Assembly (NCBI GenBank): GCA_043753895.1
Contig: JAYUWK010000037.1
Coordinates: 62,001 to 126,000 of the forward strand
Direction: 5' to 3'
Origin: WLMZ01 sp043753895
GTDB taxonomy: Bacteria > Actinomycetota > Acidimicrobiia > Acidimicrobiales > Ilumatobacteraceae
DNA: 64,000 nucleotides
Shown here: positions 55,263 to 63,487 of the stretch, piece after piece
Layout of the letters: each line of letters opens with the position of its first letter
How positions within the stretch are numbered: the stretch's first letter is position 1
Made by a program: the position numbers and the translations under genes
The notes under the pieces: generated by a model
The model's input: the letters and a program-made list of their open reading frames with translations, nothing else
Database searches by the model: none
What the model was told of the DNA's origin: nothing

Positions 55263-57379
55263 GCGGCTCGCCGTCTGGACGTCAGTTTCAAACACGTCGC
55301 GAGCCAACAGGACACTGGTGGTTGACGGGTCTGTTGCTGCTCGTTGTGGTGATGGCCTTGCTGGCGCACGGATACATTCGCCGTCAGGTTGGTGCCACCG
55401 GCACGCAATCGCGTGACACTTCAGCCAACGCCGGACTTGTGACCTCGGGTGCACTGCTGGATCTCAGCGGTGCGAAACCCACGACCAACCGGACCCCCGA
55501 TCACACGATTGCGCTCACCTTCGACGACGGACCAGACCGCCGATGGACCCCCGCGATCCTGGCGGTGCTCGCCCGACATCATGTGAGGGCGACGTTCTTC
55601 GTGGTCGGGTCGTCGGTGTTGAGCGCCCCGAACGTGACGAGGCAAATCAAACGAGATGGGCATGAGATTGGGGTGCACACTCTCACTCATGCCGACGTCA
55701 CGAGTTTGTCGTCGTGGGAGCGGAGTCTGCAACTCTCACTCACCCAGACCGCCGTCGTGGGCGTGCTCGGCATTCGTCCCGTGTTGTTCAGACCGCCGTA
55801 CTCATCGACCCCAGCTGATGTCACGGTCAATCAATACGTGGCGTATCGGGCTGTTGCCCAGCAGGGGTATCTGATCGCGTTGAGCGACTTCGACAGTGAG
55901 GACTGGCGCCGACCTGGCGTCGCAACGATCATTGCGAACGCGACGCCGCCCGACGGAGTTGGTGGCATCGTGTTGTTCCACGATGGGGGCGGAGACCGAT
56001 CCCAGTCCGTCACCGCGCTCGATCAGTACATCACGAACCTCACCGCACAGGGATACCGGTTTGTCACCGTCTCCGAAATCGGTGGACTATCGACCGACTC
56101 GGTGCAACCGTCAGCCGGAACCGTGCAACGCCTGCAGGGTTTCAGTCTGCGCGCCGGGCTGGCGGTTGGTACTGGGCTCGCCACGATCGCCGTCGTGCTC
56201 CTTCCCCTGCTCGGTGTACTCGCCCTGCTCCGCACGGTCGTTCTGTTGGGGCTGGCGCGCGCACATACCCGCCAGCCCGAACGTGACCGCAACGACCCCA
56301 CGTTTGTTCCCTCGGTCACGATCATCGTGCCTGCATACAACGAAGCGGCTGGTATCGCCGCGGCGGTGACATCCCTTGGGCTCGGCGATTACCCGGACCT
56401 GCGCGTCATCGTGATCGACGACGGCTCCACCGACGACACCGCAGCGATCGCCGCCGCACTCGGTCTCGCGAACGTCACTGTTATCAGTCAACCCAACCTC
56501 GGCAAGGCCACCGCACTCAACACCGGGATCGACCTTGCCGAGAGCGACATCATCGTCACTGTCGATGGTGACACCGTCTTCGAGCCCGATACCGTTCGCT
56601 GGCTCGTTCAACCCTTCGCTGATCCAGGTGTGGGCGCCGTATCCGGCAACACCAAGGTCGCCAACCGTCGCGGGATCCTCGGTCGCTGGCAACACATTGA
56701 ATACGTGATGGGGTTCAATCTCGACCGACGCATGTACGAACTCGGCCGGTGCATGCCCACGGTGCCTGGTGCCATCGGGGCATTCCGCAGCCATGTGCTC
56801 GCTGAAGTCGGCGGGCTCAGCAACGACACCCTCGCCGAGGACACCGACCTCACCATGGCGATCGGCAGAGCAGGCTGGAAGGTGGTCTACGAAGAACGCG
56901 CGCGAGCATGGACGGAAGCCCCCGCAACGCTTCGGCAACTGTGGAAGCAGCGGTACCGATGGTCCTACGGCACGATGCAGGCAATGTGGAAACACCGCGG
57001 CAGCATCCGACCCCGCGAACGCTCCCAACTTGGACGACGCGCACTTCCGTATATGCTCGTGTTCCAGATCATCTTCCCGCTGATCGCACCGCTGGTGGAC
57101 ATTTTTGCTGTCTACGGGATTCTGTTCTTGAACCGCACTCCGGTCATAGCGTTCTGGCTGGCGTTCACGTTCCTTCAAGTCATCGTCGCCGTCTACGCGT
57201 TCCGGCTTGACAACGAGAAGCTGGGACCATTGTGGTCCATGCCCCTTCAGCAGCTTGTGTACCGCCAGATGATGTACCTCGTCGTCATCCACTCGGTCGT
57301 CACCGCCCTCACCGGCGTGCCACTGCGCTGGCATAAACTCAACCGCACCGGCGATTTCTCTGCAGCTCCGTCCACCTGA
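55259..57379 (+). CDS. Fused polysaccharide deacetylase and family 2 glycosyltransferase
   Basis: A 706-residue membrane protein. Helix 1 is near 22-38. The NodB/CE4 deacetylase domain, about 80-280, has TFDDGPD (Asp89, Asp90), His140 and His144 in GVHTLTH, and RPPYSSTP and LFHDGGG. Two helices near 300-335 follow. A processive GT2 domain, about 350-570, has DDGSTDD near 386, DGDT near 435, EDTD near 527 and QRYRW at 564, as in hyaluronan, chitin or poly-GlcNAc synthases. C-terminal helices form the export channel. This would polymerise an N-acetylhexosamine polymer inside and deacetylate it outside, as in PNAG-type matrix. The fusion occurs in Actinobacteria; the polymer is inferred. Confidence 0.92.
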   Translation: MSGSPSGRQFQTRREPTGHWWLTGLLLLVVVMALLAHGYIRRQVGATGTQSRDTSANAGLVTSGALLDLSGAKPTTNRTPDHTIALTFDDGPDRRWTPAILAVLARHHVRATFFVVGSSVLSAPNVTRQIKRDGHEIGVHTLTHADVTSLSSWERSLQLSLTQTAVVGVLGIRPVLFRPPYSSTPADVTVNQYVAYRAVAQQGYLIALSDFDSEDWRRPGVATIIANATPPDGVGGIVLFHDGGGDRSQSVTALDQYITNLTAQGYRFVTVSEIGGLSTDSVQPSAGTVQRLQGFSLRAGLAVGTGLATIAVVLLPLLGVLALLRTVVLLGLARAHTRQPERDRNDPTFVPSVTIIVPAYNEAAGIAAAVTSLGLGDYPDLRVIVIDDGSTDDTAAIAAALGLANVTVISQPNLGKATALNTGIDLAESDIIVTVDGDTVFEPDTVRWLVQPFADPGVGAVSGNTKVANRRGILGRWQHIEYVMGFNLDRRMYELGRCMPTVPGAIGAFRSHVLAEVGGLSNDTLAEDTDLTMAIGRAGWKVVYEERARAWTEAPATLRQLWKQRYRWSYGTMQAMWKHRGSIRPRERSQLGRRALPYMLVFQIIFPLIAPLVDIFAVYGILFLNRTPVIAFWLAFTFLQVIVAVYAFRLDNEKLGPLWSMPLQQLVYRQMMYLVVIHSVVTALTGVPLRWHKLNRTGDFSAAPST

Positions 57380-57387
57380 CGCCGCCA

Positions 57388-57554
57388 TACGCCCACGACG
57401 GTTCGGCCTTCCACGTCGGCGACCTCGGCCAGAACGTCATCCCGTGTTCGGTTGCCCTGCGGAAGCCGCGACGAGTGAACAACGTCGTGACCGGCGTCGA
57501 TCAGAAGCTGGGCCAGCTGAATGCGGGGTCGCCGCGGACGAGAGCCTTGTACAT
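57388..57554 (-). pseudogene. Relic of a DUF5615 PIN-like toxin
   Basis: On the minus strand from 57522 to 57388 the sequence encodes IQLAQLLIDAGHDVVHSSRL, then PQGNRTRDDVLAEVADVEGR and TVVGV. This closely follows the DUF5615 (PIN-like) consensus (LAxLLxxAGHDVVHxxxLPxGNRTxDxEIxxxADxEGRVVV). The N-terminus (ATG at 57554, MYKALVRGDP) is in another frame, and the expected TKDxDF motif after VVG is replaced. The gene is thus frameshifted and truncated. DUF5615 proteins are usually toxin parts of toxin-antitoxin pairs; no antitoxin gene is next to it. Confidence 0.55.
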
Positions 57555-57619
57555 GACGATCCCGACGAGACGTGAGGTTGGGGAAACCGCTCGTGCCCCT
57601 GACCTCCGTGGTTCCGGTC

Positions 57620-57666
57620 GAAGTTGCGTCCCTCAGGCCCAAGACGGGCCGCTACGGCGCAACTTC
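57620..57666. repeat. 47-bp palindromic interspersed repeat, copy 2
   Basis: Arms CGAAGTTGCG (57619-57628) and CGCAACTTCG (57658-57667) are perfect inverted repeats around a centre with GGCCC and GGGCC. Same length and arm sequence as the copy at 36667-36713. Confidence 0.75.
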
Positions 57667-57909
57667 GCTGACCTCACGCCGCGTCCCACGGCTCATCCAC
57701 ACACAGCGCCCCCGGCAGATTGCGACGGAATGTTGCGATGACCGACTGCAGAACGACTGCGAGCAGGCGCCGGCGCACGTTGGAGCGAACCGGGTGTGCC
57801 ACCACAAGCGTTGAAAGACGGCACCGAGTGGAACCGGCTCGATAACGAAACTCGAGAATGTCCGTCACGATTCCGCAATACAACCGTAATATTTGCTAGG
57901 GTTTCGCAA

Positions 57910-59196
57910 ATGTTGCGTCGGCCAAGATCGCTTCGACTGAATCTCGGAATTGCCATTGTGTTGTTCGGCAGTGCTGTCTCGATACACCCCGCAGCCGCGG
58001 ATGGCATCACAGATCAGCAGGCCGAGGTCAAGCGGATCTTGGGCCAAATTGATTCGCTCAACCAGAAGCATGATCAGTTCGCCGAGTTGGGTGCCCAAGC
58101 GTTGGACGAAAAGGCGAAGCTCGACGCTGAGATCGTTGTGTCGCGAGGCAAGATCAGTTCGCAACAGGTCGAGTTGAATACGTTGTCGAGCCAATTGTCT
58201 GATGTGGCCGTCCAGAGGGTGATGGGCGGCGGTAGCGGTGCGATGGGCCCGTTGTTCACTGATCCGGCGGCGATCGACGATGGCTTGCAACGCGACCATC
58301 TGACACGGGTTGCTGTGAACGCTGGTGCTGCTACCACCGATGGCTACGAATCGTTGCTGAAGGCGTTCGGTCAGGAGCAGAAGTCGCTCGAGAAGAAGCA
58401 GAAAAAGGTCACTGATCTTGTTGCGAACGCGGAGAAGAATCGCGTCGCTGCAGAGCAGGCGGCCGCGGATGCCACGAACAAGCTCACTACGGCGAAAGCG
58501 ACGCTGGGTGTGTTGGTTGAACAGGAGCAGCAGCGTCAGGTGGCAGCGGCGCAACGCCAGTTCGAGCAGCAACTCAAGCAGCAGCAGGCCGCAGCCGCAG
58601 CAGCCGCCACGGCCGCTGCTGTCAAAACGTCGGCCGTCAAGGTTGGTTCCAGTGCTGGCAACAGCGGCGGCTCCGCGTCCGCCGGTGCCGGTTCGAACAA
58701 CGGTGGTGGTAGCGCAAGCAGCGGTGGGGCTGGTTCGAACAGCAGCGGTGGGGCTGGAACCGGGTCCGGTTCGGGTAGCGGCGATGGATCAAGCGCCGCC
58801 GCAGACCCTGCGTCGGGTTCAGCCGGCGGGTCTGTGCCGGTGTCTGGCCAAGCCGGTGTCGCGATCGGCGCAGCGAAGAGCCAAATCGGGCTTCCCTACC
58901 GTTGGGGTGCGATGGAGCCTGGGGTGGCTTTTGATTGTTCGGGTATCACGGCCTGGGCGTGGGGACGAGCCGGCGTGAACCTTCCGCACCAATCGGCGCA
59001 ACAGTTTGCGTCGATCCCGCACGTAGCGGCGAGCGACGCCCAACCGGGCGACCTCATTTTTTCGTACTCCCCGATCAGCCACGTGGGTATCTATCTCGGT
59101 AACGGTCAAATGATCCATAGCCCGCAGACCGGTTCGTTCGTGTCCTACACCACCGTGCGTTGGGCCAATGTCACCGGAGTCGGCCGACCGGGGTAA
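57910..59196 (+). CDS. Secreted NlpC/P60 peptidoglycan hydrolase with coiled coil
   Basis: A 428-residue protein. ATG 57910 starts a clear signal peptide (LRRPRSLRLNLGIAIVLFGS to AAADG). Residues about 35-270 are a long coiled coil rich in Gln, Lys, Glu and Ala (TDQQAEVKRILGQIDSLNQK, QQRQVAAAQRQFEQQLKQQQ). A Gly/Ser-rich linker of about 270-315 follows. The NlpC/P60 domain has the catalytic Cys343 (FDCSGITAWAWGRAG), His391 (SHVGIYLG) and His403 (MIHSP). This is the RipA/cwlT-like layout that cuts gamma-D-Glu-diaminopimelate links at division. It may help export of wall polymers from the neighbouring locus. Confidence 0.93.
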   Translation: MLRRPRSLRLNLGIAIVLFGSAVSIHPAAADGITDQQAEVKRILGQIDSLNQKHDQFAELGAQALDEKAKLDAEIVVSRGKISSQQVELNTLSSQLSDVAVQRVMGGGSGAMGPLFTDPAAIDDGLQRDHLTRVAVNAGAATTDGYESLLKAFGQEQKSLEKKQKKVTDLVANAEKNRVAAEQAAADATNKLTTAKATLGVLVEQEQQRQVAAAQRQFEQQLKQQQAAAAAAATAAAVKTSAVKVGSSAGNSGGSASAGAGSNNGGGSASSGGAGSNSSGGAGTGSGSGSGDGSSAAADPASGSAGGSVPVSGQAGVAIGAAKSQIGLPYRWGAMEPGVAFDCSGITAWAWGRAGVNLPHQSAQQFASIPHVAASDAQPGDLIFSYSPISHVGIYLGNGQMIHSPQTGSFVSYTTVRWANVTGVGRPG

Positions 59197-59272
59197 ACCG
59201 CCCGACGACCGGGGGTGCCTTGGCATCTTCATCGACGGTGGGGCGGGTAACCCGATCGTCTGGCTGGCCAAA

Positions 59273-59308
59273 CCCTTGATCGCTGTCGGCGATGACAGCG
59301 AAGCAGGG
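59273..59308. terminator. Hairpin between convergent NlpC and SHOCT genes
   Basis: CCCTTGATCGCTGTC pairs with GACAGCGAAGCAGGG, with eight continuous inner pairs plus four outer pairs and an internal 3-base mismatch. It lies between the ends of two convergent genes, so it can serve both. No strong T-run, as is usual in high-GC Actinobacteria. Confidence 0.5.
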
Positions 59309-59309
59309 G

Positions 59310-59588
59310 TTATGGGGTCTGTCGGTGTTGGAGGGCATCGAGGCGGCTGCGGTAGTCGTCTGGCTCGATCTCGCCACGGGCGAGACGTTCGGCCAAGAGT
59401 TCCTGCGGCGTGGGTCGCGCAGACTGGGTTGGGGCCGGCATGTGTGCCGGTGCGTGAGATGTGTGGTTGCCGTGTCGGATGAGCGTGACCGCGATCCAGA
59501 TGATTCCACCCCAGAAGGCAATCATCATGATTGCCATCCACCACCAGCTGCCGCCGCCCATGTTGTCGTTCCAGTCTCCGTTGTGCAT
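59310..59588 (-). CDS. Small membrane protein with SHOCT domain
   Basis: A 92-residue protein from ATG 59588, with AAGGAG six bases upstream; the ATG at 59594 would leave no spacing. One membrane helix is at about 14-37 (SWWWMAIMMIAFWGGIIWIA). A His/Pro-rich linker follows, then a C-terminal SHOCT motif at about 64-90 (QELLAERLARGEIEPDDYRS). Such Trp/Met-rich SHOCT proteins often lie beside copper and multicopper oxidase genes, as here, but their function is unknown. It is divergent from the multicopper oxidase gene. Confidence 0.85.
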   Translation of the reverse strand: MHNGDWNDNMGGGSWWWMAIMMIAFWGGIIWIAVTLIRHGNHTSHAPAHMPAPTQSARPTPQELLAERLARGEIEPDDYRSRLDALQHRQTP

Positions 59589-59773
59589 GACCATCTCCTT
59601 GATTGTCCTGCGATCAACGGTACGCCTGTTGGTCCTGTTGTGCCGCCGAACTTGGTGAACAACGAATCTTCTGCACACCGGCTCCACAGGTTCTCCATAT
59701 CATGCTGGCATCGTTACGGCCGTCGAAGCCGCCTGTGCGGCGCGCCCGCATCACGTGCGGAAAGGACGAAACG

Positions 59774-61324
59774 ATGAAAGCGTTTTCACGACGGGAGTTG
59801 TTGGTCACGGGCGGCGGAGTGTTACTGCTTGGCGCGTGCGGCTCGAAGGCGACTTCGTCGATTGGTGGTGCCACCGTTGGCCCGACCGACCCGGCGATCG
59901 AGCGCCGCGACGCTTTACGGCTCAAGGCCGGCGCCGCGACGGTGACAGCAATAGTGACAGCAGCACCGGCGACGGTGGTGATTGGAGGTCGCGAGGTATC
60001 CACGTGGGCGTTCGGTGCACGCCCGGGTGCCGGGGGGATCCGGGCCAAGGTCGGAGACCTCATCGAGGCGACGTTCGTCAACCAACTACCGGTGGCGAAC
60101 ACGATGCATTGGCACGGCATTGCGTTGCGGAACGACATGGACGGTGTGCATGATCTGACCCAGGCGCCGGTTGAAACGGGTGGCCAGTTCACGTACCGGT
60201 TCACGGTGCCCGATGCTGGCACCTTCTGGTTCCATCCGCATATGGGCCTCGAGCTCGACAAGGGTTTGTATGCCCCGTTGATCGTGGAGGATCCGAACGA
60301 CCCAGTCGCGTTCGATGCCGACGTGACATTGATGTTGGATGACTGGTTGGACGGCTACGGCCGCACCCAGGAACTGGTTCTGGCAGAGTTGAAGTCGACC
60401 GGCGGGCACTCGGGCCACATGGGCGCCGGCTCGTCGAACAGCAGCATGGGCCGCATGGGCGGTATGGGCGGCATGGGCGGTATGGGCGGTATGACCTCGT
60501 CGTCGGGTGGAATGGGTTCGATGATGGGTGGGCTCACCGGTGACGTGACCTATCCGTTGCATCTGATCAATGGTCGCGCCCCAACCGAACGGGAAACAGT
60601 GAAGGCGATCCCTGGGCAGCGCCTGCGGTTACGGTTGATCAACGCAGGATCCGACACCGCGTATCGGGTTGCTGTTGGTGGGCATCGAATGACGGTGACC
60701 CACGCTGACGGGTTCCCGGTCGTCCCGGTCGAGGTCGACAACGTCGTTTTGGGAATGGGCGAGCGTTACGACGTGATCGTCGTCGCCCAGTCCGGTGCGT
60801 TCCCGATCGTCGCAGCGCCAGAAGGCAAACCGGACCCGGCGGCTGAAGCGGTGCTGTCGACGAGCAACTCGGCGGCTGTTCCCGTGGTCGGGACGAAACC
60901 GTCTGAACTCTCAGGACGCACGCTGGTCTACGCCGACCTCGTCGCGACCGACGCTGTCCGGTTGGCTGCAAAAAAGCCAGACCGGTCCGAGACGATCGCG
61001 CTGACCGCGAATCCTTCGGGTTACGTACATGGCATCAACGCCAAGAGCTACCCCGATAGCGCACCAATCGTTGTGCGCGAGGGCGAACGACTCAGGTTGA
61101 GAATTGTCAACAACACGATGATGTTCCACCCGATCCATTTGCACGGCCACACGTTCCAGATGGTCGGCGACGGGAACGCACGTAAGGACACCGTGAACGT
61201 GTTGCCGATGTCGTCTGTAGAGGTGGACATCGCTGCCGACAACCCCGGACAGTGGATGCTGCACTGCCACAACACCTACCACTTCGAGATGGGCATGGCC
61301 ACCGTGCTCTCCTACCGTGCCTAA
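59774..61324 (+). CDS. Multicopper oxidase, Tat-type lipoprotein
   Basis: A 516-residue CueO/CopA-like multicopper oxidase. The N-terminus SRRELLVTGGGVLLLGAC has a twin-arginine pair and a lipobox with Cys22, suggesting folded export and lipid anchoring. Copper ligands are His112 and His114 (HWHG), His154 and His156 (HPHMG), His452, His455, His457 and His459 (HPIHLHGH), and His497, Cys498, His499, His503 with axial Met507 (HCHNTYHFEMGM), so all four coppers can bind. A Met/Gly-rich insert (GGMGGMGGM, about 230-255) resembles the Cu(I)-binding insert of CueO. The likely role is Cu(I) oxidation and copper tolerance. It is followed by a two-component system. Confidence 0.94.
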   Translation: MKAFSRRELLVTGGGVLLLGACGSKATSSIGGATVGPTDPAIERRDALRLKAGAATVTAIVTAAPATVVIGGREVSTWAFGARPGAGGIRAKVGDLIEATFVNQLPVANTMHWHGIALRNDMDGVHDLTQAPVETGGQFTYRFTVPDAGTFWFHPHMGLELDKGLYAPLIVEDPNDPVAFDADVTLMLDDWLDGYGRTQELVLAELKSTGGHSGHMGAGSSNSSMGRMGGMGGMGGMGGMTSSSGGMGSMMGGLTGDVTYPLHLINGRAPTERETVKAIPGQRLRLRLINAGSDTAYRVAVGGHRMTVTHADGFPVVPVEVDNVVLGMGERYDVIVVAQSGAFPIVAAPEGKPDPAAEAVLSTSNSAAVPVVGTKPSELSGRTLVYADLVATDAVRLAAKKPDRSETIALTANPSGYVHGINAKSYPDSAPIVVREGERLRLRIVNNTMMFHPIHLHGHTFQMVGDGNARKDTVNVLPMSSVEVDIAADNPGQWMLHCHNTYHFEMGMATVLSYRA

Positions 61325-61370
61325 CTAACGGCGCTACCGTCGACAACTGAACGAACCGATCGGAGAGAAC

Positions 61371-62066
61371 GTGGCGCTGGTATTGGTGGTTGACGACGAG
61401 GTCCGCATTCGCGACCTCGTGCGCCGCTACCTCGAGCACGACGGGCACCAAGTAGTGACTGCAGGCAGCGGAGCTGAGGCGCTCGAGGTCTCCCGTCGTT
61501 TCAGCGTCGATCTGATCGTGTTGGACCTCCGCCTGCCCGACGTCCCCGGTGAGCAAGTCGCTGCCGAGATTCGCCGCGACTGCGACGTGCCGATCCTGAT
61601 GCTCACCGCCAAGGTCGACGAACGCGACCGTATCCACGGACTCGAAATGGGTGCCGACGACTACGTGACCAAACCGTTCAGTCCACGCGAACTCGTGCTA
61701 CGCATCAACGCAATTCTTCGCCGCGGCCGAACGTCCACCACGGTCGAACCAATCGTGTCGTTCGGTGGTGGTGTGCTCCAGATCGACGAAGGCACGCGAC
61801 GAGTCACCGTCAACGGTGAGGTCGTCGAGCTGACCCCAACTGAATGGGGGGTGTTGCTGTCGCTCGCTGCGCAACCGGGGCGGGTGAGCTCGCGCTACGA
61901 GCTGATCAACCGTGTACGCGGCTACGAGTTCGACGGCTACGAGCGGACCGTCGATTCGCACGTCAAAAACTTGCGCCGCAAGATCGAACCCGACGCGTCA
62001 CATCCCATGATCGTGCAAACCGTCACCGGTGTCGGCTACCGACTGGGACTCGCCCGTGACCGCTGA
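61371..62066 (+). CDS. OmpR-family response regulator
   Basis: A 231-residue response regulator beginning at GTG 61371 with GGAGAGAA upstream. The receiver domain has the acidic pair VVDDE (Asp8, Asp9), the phosphoacceptor Asp52 (IVLDLRLPD), a Thr at MLTAK and Lys in YVTKPF. The winged helix C-terminal domain, about 130-228, has VELTPTEWGVLLSLA and DSHVKNLRRKIE. It lies 46 bases after the multicopper oxidase gene and overlaps the sensor kinase. Copper control is inferred from position. Confidence 0.95.
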   Translation: MALVLVVDDEVRIRDLVRRYLEHDGHQVVTAGSGAEALEVSRRFSVDLIVLDLRLPDVPGEQVAAEIRRDCDVPILMLTAKVDERDRIHGLEMGADDYVTKPFSPRELVLRINAILRRGRTSTTVEPIVSFGGGVLQIDEGTRRVTVNGEVVELTPTEWGVLLSLAAQPGRVSSRYELINRVRGYEFDGYERTVDSHVKNLRRKIEPDASHPMIVQTVTGVGYRLGLARDR

Positions 62067-63426
62067 CCGCCACTGGGTCCGCAGCCCACTCGGCACACGC
62101 CTCGTTGCCGGCTTCGTCGCCGTCGCCGTCGCTGCCGTGTTCGTGGTCGCAGGGCTCACCCTGTGGCGCACGAAACACTCGGTCGGGCAGTTGGCACGAG
62201 AACGCCAACAGGCAACCGCGGACGTGATTGCCGGCACCCTCGGTCTCGCGTATCAGCAAAGCCGCGGCTGGGAATCTTTCGATGCCCACCCGGCGATGAT
62301 GCTCGCCATCCAAGCAGGCGCGTCGCTGAACGTGCTCAACACAGACGGTCGCACTATCGAGTTACGCCACACGATGGACAACATGGCACCAATGGCCGTC
62401 GACGCCCACGGGCCGACCCGCACATCGCCGATCACTGTCAATGGACAACAGGTCGGTACCGCAGAGGTGACGTTCGTGTCAGGCGAACTCGCTCAGGCCG
62501 AGATGCACGTCCGCGACGCACTCAGTGGCACGGTCCTGATCGGCTCCCTGGCCGCAGCGATCGTTGCGCTCCTGGTCGCGATACCACTCGCACGCCTGAT
62601 CATTCGACCGTTACGACGCGTCACCGACGCAGCCCGACGCCTCGGCGAAGGCGACGCCACCGCGCGCGCGGGAGGCCATGACGCCCCGGGAGAGATCGGC
62701 ACCCTCAACCGCACCTTCGACACCATGGCCACCCGCCTGCAAGCCAACGAAGTCGCCCGCCGAAACCTCGCCGCCGACATGGCCCACGAACTCCGCACCC
62801 CACTCACCCTGCTCCAAGGCGGCTGCGAAGAGATCATCGACGGCATCAGCGAACCAACCATGGAACACTTCGTCCAGATGCACGACGACGTACTGCGACT
62901 CCGACGCCTCGTCGACGACCTCGGCACCCTCGCCGCCGCCGACGCAGCCCTGGCCGGGCCCGGCTTGAGCACGCAACGTTGCGACCTCGCGGACATCGCC
63001 GCCAACGCTGCCGACGCGCTGCGACCCCTCCTCGACGCCCACCAGCACCAACTACTCCGACACCTCGAACCCGCGACCGTCGTCGGCGACCCAACCAGGC
63101 TTGACCAGATCGTCACCAACCTGCTCACCAACGCGATCAAGTTCACCCCCGCGGGCGGCCGAATCGAACTCATCGTGCACCACGACCCAACGAACCATCT
63201 CACATCCCTCACCGTCAGCGACAACGGTCCCGGCATCGCACTCGAAGACCGCAAACGCGTCTTTGAACGCTTCTACCGCAGCGAGACGACCCGACCAATC
63301 GCCGGCAGCGGTGTCGGCCTCGCCGTCGTCGACCAACTCGTCACAGCACACGGCGGATCGGTGAGCATCACCGACACGTCGATCGGCACCACCATCGTCG
63401 TGACCATGCCGGGAGCCGCACCGTGA
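62056..63426 (+). CDS. Membrane sensor histidine kinase
   Basis: A 456-residue sensor kinase. GTG at 62056 overlaps the response regulator end by 11 bases. Helix 1 is at about 15-38 and helix 2 near 160-180, bracketing an extracytoplasmic sensor of about 120 residues with several His and Met residues (MDNMAPMAVDAHG). That fits metal sensing but is not proof. A HAMP segment (RPLRRVTDAARRLGEGD) follows, then the H-box with His244 (MAHELRTPLT), N-box NLLTNAIKF, G1 DNGPGIA and G2 GSGVGLAVV. It pairs with the preceding response regulator. Confidence 0.93.
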   Translation: MTADRHWVRSPLGTRLVAGFVAVAVAAVFVVAGLTLWRTKHSVGQLARERQQATADVIAGTLGLAYQQSRGWESFDAHPAMMLAIQAGASLNVLNTDGRTIELRHTMDNMAPMAVDAHGPTRTSPITVNGQQVGTAEVTFVSGELAQAEMHVRDALSGTVLIGSLAAAIVALLVAIPLARLIIRPLRRVTDAARRLGEGDATARAGGHDAPGEIGTLNRTFDTMATRLQANEVARRNLAADMAHELRTPLTLLQGGCEEIIDGISEPTMEHFVQMHDDVLRLRRLVDDLGTLAAADAALAGPGLSTQRCDLADIAANAADALRPLLDAHQHQLLRHLEPATVVGDPTRLDQIVTNLLTNAIKFTPAGGRIELIVHHDPTNHLTSLTVSDNGPGIALEDRKRVFERFYRSETTRPIAGSGVGLAVVDQLVTAHGGSVSITDTSIGTTIVVTMPGAAP

Positions 63427-63447
63427 CGCGTCGGAGTCCCCACCCAC

Positions 63448-63479
63448 ACTGCTACAGCATCACGACGAGCTGCAGTAGT
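63448..63479. terminator. Possible hairpin between kinase and M56 genes
   Basis: ACTGCTACAGC (63448-63458) and GCTGCAGTAGT (63469-63479) pair over 11 positions with two mismatches around a 10-base loop, between two convergent genes. Weak evidence for a shared terminator. Confidence 0.35.
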
Positions 63480-63487
63480 CAGGGGTA

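Larger units (their letters stand above)
57380..57909. other. 530-bp region with toxin relic and palindromic repeat
   Basis: No intact gene is seen. The left part holds a minus-strand relic of a DUF5615 protein, the middle the second copy of the 47-bp palindromic repeat, and the last 110 bases the promoter region of the NlpC/P60 gene, which is AT-richer (AATACAACCGTAATATTTGC). No terminator with a T-run was found behind the glycosyltransferase gene. Confidence 0.7.

Noticed and set aside
56111..57388. Minus-strand open frame of 425 codons inside the glycosyltransferase gene
   Set aside because: Antisense to conserved GT2 motifs; sequence is low-complexity and His/Asp-rich as expected for a shadow frame.
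57570..57909. Possible c-di-AMP (ydaO-type) riboswitch before the NlpC/P60 gene
   Set aside because: Such riboswitches are common before wall hydrolases in Actinobacteria, and GGGGAAACC occurs at 57581-57589, but the other conserved blocks and helices are not found.
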